From Sandaracinobacteroides hominis (GTDB taxonomy: Bacteria; Pseudomonadota; Alphaproteobacteria; Sphingomonadales; Sphingomonadaceae), in assembly GCF_016464365.1 (NCBI RefSeq), contig NZ_JADCUC010000001.1, positions 248,001 through 312,000 of the forward strand: a DNA stretch of 64,000 nucleotides. Direction: 5' to 3'. This document shows, piece after piece, positions 61,263 to 64,000 of the stretch (positions are counted from its first letter, which is position 1; the number at the start of each line of letters is the position of its first letter). A model generated the notes under the pieces. It was given only the letters and a program-made list of their open reading frames with translations. It was not told where the DNA came from and did no database searches. Both the position numbers and the translations under genes were made by a program.

Positions 61263-63404
61263 GCTAGCACCATCGCACAGCTTGGGCAAAAGTCTTTCGT
61301 GCGAATCCCGTTTCGCGCGTCGTTTCAGGCCATGCTGGAGGCCGAGCGACGCCAGTGGATTCTCTTCGCCCCCGTCTGCCTGGGCCTCGGAATCGGCCTC
61401 TGGTTCCTGCTGCCGTTCAACGGCCAACGGCAGGCCGCCGTTCTCGCCGCTCTGTCGCTGGCGCTGCTCGGCCTCGCCCTTCCCGGACTTCCGCGCCGCC
61501 TGATCGTCACAGCTGGCCTGCTGGTTGCGCTCGGCCTCCTTGCCGCCGAGTGGCGCAGCGCACAGGTCGCAGCACCCCGCCTCTATCACCGCCTTACCGC
61601 CGCGCCGTTCGCGGGCACGGTCCAGCAGATAATCCAGCGCGAAGGCGGCGAGCGCGTGCAGATCGTCCTGCTGCGCGACGCCAGCAGCATCGATCCCGCC
61701 GTCCGCGTGCGCCTCACCGCCCACGAACCGCTTCCGCCCGGCGTAGAGCCCGGCGCCCGTATCGCCGTCACCGCCACCCTCGGCCCCGTTCCCGGCCCCT
61801 CGCTCCCCGGACTGCACGATCCGGCTCGCACTGCCTGGTTTCAGGGCGTCTCCGCCAGCGGCCGCATCGTCGGGCCAGTGAACCTCATCGTTCGCACGCC
61901 CGGCAGCAAAAGCTGGCTGGATCGCAGCCGCCAACACCTGTCGGCCTATATCGCAAAAGCCCTCGGCGGAGACGCCGGCGCCATCGCCGTTGCCCTCAGC
62001 GTCGGCGAACAGGGCAGGGCGCGGCCGGAGCTGCTGGAGGACATGCGAATCTCCGGTCTCGCCCACCTGCTCAGCGTCTCGGGCTTCCACGTCAGCGTCG
62101 TTGTCTCCGGTGCCTTCCTGCTGCTCCGCCGCCTGCTCGCCCTGTCGCCGTGGCTTGCAAACCGCACCTCGGTCTCCCGCCTTGCGGCAATCGGCGCCGG
62201 CCTCGCCGGCACCGCCTATGTCTTCCTCTCCGGCGCCGAATTTCCGGCGGTCCGCTCGATGATCGCCGCCTGGGTCGTGCTTGTCGCCCTGATGCTGGGG
62301 CGCGATCCCTTCTCGCTCCGCCTCATCGCTTTCGGCGCCTTTCTGATTCTGTTCGTCCGCCCCGAAGCGCTGCTGAACCCGGGCTTCCAGCTCAGTTTCG
62401 CCGCCGTCGCCGCCATCGTCGCGCTGTCGTTGACGCCCTTCGGCAAGCGACTGACCATGGCCGGACCAGAAGAGGGAGCGCTGCCCAAGGTCGGCCGCCT
62501 CCTGCTGGCGCTGATGCTCACCGGCTTCGTCGCCGAAGCAGTATTGACGCCGATCGCATTGTTCCACTTCGGCCGCACCGGGGCTTATGGCGTGTTCGCC
62601 AACGTCCTCGCCATCCCGCTCACCAGCTTCATTGTCATGCCGCTCCTCGGCCTGTGGCTCTTCCTATCCGTCCTCGGCTTGGGGGGCCTCGTTGCATGGG
62701 CGCTGATCCCGTCGCTCGATCTGCTTGCGGCGATCGCCTCGCGCGTCGCCGCGCTCCCCGGTGCCAGCCTCACGCTTCCTTCCATGCCGCTGCCGGCGCT
62801 GCTCCTGCTGGTGGGCGGCGGCCTTCCACTCATCCTGCTGCAGGGCCGGCTGCGCTGGAGCGGACTGCCACTGATCCTGACCGGCGCCGCGCTGGCGCTT
62901 TTCGCTCCCCGCCCGGACATTCTCATCAGCGCCGACGGCCGGCAGGTGGGGGTGGTGGCAGACGGCCATCTGCACACGCTGCGCGGCCATCGCGGCGGCT
63001 ATCTCGCCAACAGCTGGGCCGAGGCAAGCGGCGCTCCGGCCGATCTTTCGCTAGCCAGCCTGCCGGGCGCCCGCTGCGACAGATTCGCCTGCGCGGCAGG
63101 TCTGCAGACCGGCCTCCAACTTCTCGCACTCACCGGCGAATCCCGGCCCACCCGGCAAAGCTGCGCCGGCGTCGACCTCGTCGTTTCGCCTGCGCCGCTT
63201 TCGCCCGCCTGCGTCCCGCGCTGGCAACGCATCGATCAGGCAGTGCTGAAAAAGTCCGGCGCCATCGCCATCCATTCAGGCCCGCGCCGCATGGTCAGCG
63301 TCGCCGACCGCGCCGGCGATCAGCCCTGGTCGCCGTCGGCCCTTCCCGGCGAGCGCCCGCGCCTGCTAGGAAGCCCGGCATGGACGGGCGTGATAGCGGA
63401 ATAG
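61263..63404 (+). CDS. comEC: ComEC/Rec2-type DNA uptake channel
   Basis: A 713-residue polytopic membrane protein. Residues about 25-90 hold the first helices; an OB-like DUF4131 region follows, then the competence domain with [18 protein letters not shown] near residue 270, [17 protein letters not shown] and [15 protein letters not shown]. The C-terminal metallo-beta-lactamase domain found in long ComEC proteins is missing; the last 180 residues are a short divergent soluble part. It is expected to carry single-stranded DNA across the inner membrane in natural transformation. The start is uncertain: GTG at 61263 or ATG at 61332. The 3' end overlaps ligA by 25 bases. Confidence 0.87.
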   Translation, partial: ASTIAQLGQKSFVRIPFRASFQAMLEAERRQWILFAPVCLGLGIGLWFLLPFNGQRQAAVLAALSLALLGLALPGLPRRLIVTAGLLVALGLLAAEWRSAQVAAPRLYHRLTAAPFAGTVQQIIQREGGERVQIVLLRDASSIDPAVRVRLTAHEPLPPGVEPGARIAVTATLGPVPGPSLPGLHDPARTAWFQGVSASGRIVGPVNLIVRTPGSKSWLDRSRQHLSAYIAKALGGDAGAIAVALSVGEQGRARPELLEDMRISGLAHLLSVSGFHVSVVVSGAFLLLRRLLALSPWLANRTSVSRLAAIGAGLAGTAYVFLSGAEFPAVRSMIAAWVVLVALMLGRDPFSLRLIAFGAFLILFVRPEALLNPGFQLSFAAVAAIVALSLTPFGKRLTMAGPEEGALPKVGRLLLALMLTGFVAEAVLTPIALFHFGRTGAYGVFANVLAIPLTSFIVMPLLGLWLFLSVLGLGGLVAWALIPSLDLLAAIASRVAALPGASLTLPSMPLPALLLLVGGGLPLILLQGRLRWSGLPLILTGAALALFAPRPDILISADGRQVGVVADGHLHTLRGHRGGYLANSWAEASGAPADLSLASLPGARCDRFACAAGLQTGLQLLALTGESRPTRQSCAGVDLVVSPAPLSPACVPRWQRIDQAVLKKSGAIAIHSGPRRMVSVADRAGDQPWSPSALPGERPRLLGSPAWTGVIAE

Positions 63405-64000
63405 ACGAAACGCAGGCAGCAGCGCGGCTGGCAGAACTGGCGGCCGAGATCGAAGCGCACAGCCGCGCCTATTATCAGGACGACGCCCCCGCCATTTCCG
63501 ATGCGGAATTCGATGCACTGGTGGCCGAAAACAAGGCGCTCGAAGCCCGCTTCCCGCACCTCGTTCGCGCCGATTCCCCCAGCAGCAGGGTCGGCGCCGC
63601 AGCAGCCTCCGGCTTCGGCAAGATCCGTCATGCCCGCCCCATGCTCAGCCTCGACAATGGCTTCAGCGCCGAAGACGCGTTCGAATTCGAAGCCCGCGTC
63701 CGCCGCTTCCTGAACCTCCCCGCCGAGGCCCCGCTCGCCTTCACCGCAGAGGCCAAGATCGACGGCCTTTCGCTCTCGATCCGCTATGAAGGTGGCAAGC
63801 TCGCCAATGCCGCCACCCGCGGCGATGGCGCCGTCGGCGAAGACGTAACCGCCAATGCACGCACCATCGCCGACATCCCGCAGACCCTTCCCGCCGACGC
63901 GCCCGAAATCCTCGAAGTCCGCGGCGAAGTCTATATGAGCTGGGAGGCCTTTGCTGCACTCAACGAGGTGCAGCAACAGGCCGGCGGAAAGATCTTCGCC
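63380..64000 (+). CDS. ligA: NAD-dependent DNA ligase, N-terminal part (runs off the window)
   Basis: The first 207 residues of LigA, which seals replication and repair nicks using NAD+. The ATG at 63380 starts [20 protein letters not shown]. Domain Ia has [17 protein letters not shown] near residue 35, and [13 protein letters not shown] is the family's SL-N motif near residue 85. The adenylated lysine is in AEAKIDGLS near residue 122, followed by [17 protein letters not shown]. The reading frame stays open to the window end. It overlaps comEC by 25 bases, in a different frame. It is the second DNA ligase of the window, beside the ATP-dependent one at 13032. Confidence 0.97.
   Translation, partial: MDGRDSGIDETQAAARLAELAAEIEAHSRAYYQDDAPAISDAEFDALVAENKALEARFPHLVRADSPSSRVGAAAASGFGKIRHARPMLSLDNGFSAEDAFEFEARVRRFLNLPAEAPLAFTAEAKIDGLSLSIRYEGGKLANAATRGDGAVGEDVTANARTIADIPQTLPADAPEILEVRGEVYMSWEAFAALNEVQQQAGGKIFA

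Overview
The window is a GC-rich, densely coding chromosomal segment with no stretch longer than about 300 bases free of genes. Gene content and order point to an alphaproteobacterium of the Sphingomonadales: two large TonB-dependent receptors with an OprB-like porin, the serC-serA-hisZ-purA cluster, the F1FO-ATPase zeta inhibitor next to BolA and a monothiol glutaredoxin, a CycM-type membrane cytochrome c, an acidic-tailed TIGR02300 zinc ribbon divergent from aroA, and comEC divergent from gltX. The genus is an inference. No prophage, insertion sequence, integron or CRISPR array was seen.

Layout. 1-7060: phytase/esterase-like exported protein, L28, YciI-like protein, class C serine hydrolase, tRNA-Val, an Oar-like TonB receptor with a strong terminator, tRNA-Leu. 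7081-12000: MarR regulator, small DUF2061 and DUF2939 proteins, and an overlapping operon (alpha/beta hydrolase, alanine/glycine:cation symporter, OsmC). 12005-17834: the exonuclease and ATP-dependent ligase of the ligase-associated (Lhr-Core) repair cluster, without its helicase or PdeM nearby, followed by two tandem paralogous HExxH peptidase-like proteins. 17841-25926: TesB, an FMN reductase and a hydrolase, then the serine/histidine/purine operon. 26025-31139: membrane protein, LOG-family protein, an S41 protease gene broken by a 13-bp tandem duplication, cytochrome c, prephenate dehydratase. 31170-39720: a GGDEF-EAL protein, nudC-mutY, a DUF721/DciA-like protein, YegP-like, zeta-bolA-grx4, a membrane protein, folA, ribF, bfd. 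39941-47471: wecB, aroA, TIGR02300, tRNA-Ala, porin and second TonB receptor. 47505-54632: SHOCT/DUF6325/Usp stress-type cluster, the homogentisate pathway hppD-hmgA-fahA with a MarR regulator, a YeiH-like exporter, tRNA-Pro. 54715-64000: ferredoxin-NADP reductase, a winged-helix regulator divergent from a sigma-54 activator, gltA, gltX, comEC and the start of ligA.

Most of the window is housekeeping: amino-acid and nucleotide synthesis, translation, redox repair, TCA entry. The most unusual observations are the frameshifting 13-bp duplication that removes the catalytic lysine of the S41 protease; a 34-bp palindrome-bearing tandem repeat grown out of the 3' end of gltX; a nine-codon open frame that bridges the exonuclease and ligase genes; the tandem HExxH paralogs; and several candidate operators (Fur-like palindromes, Pho-like boxes, a MarR-type palindrome). 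I found no convincing wholly new multi-gene system. The best candidates for undescribed biology are the HExxH pair and the SHOCT/DUF6325/Usp cluster.
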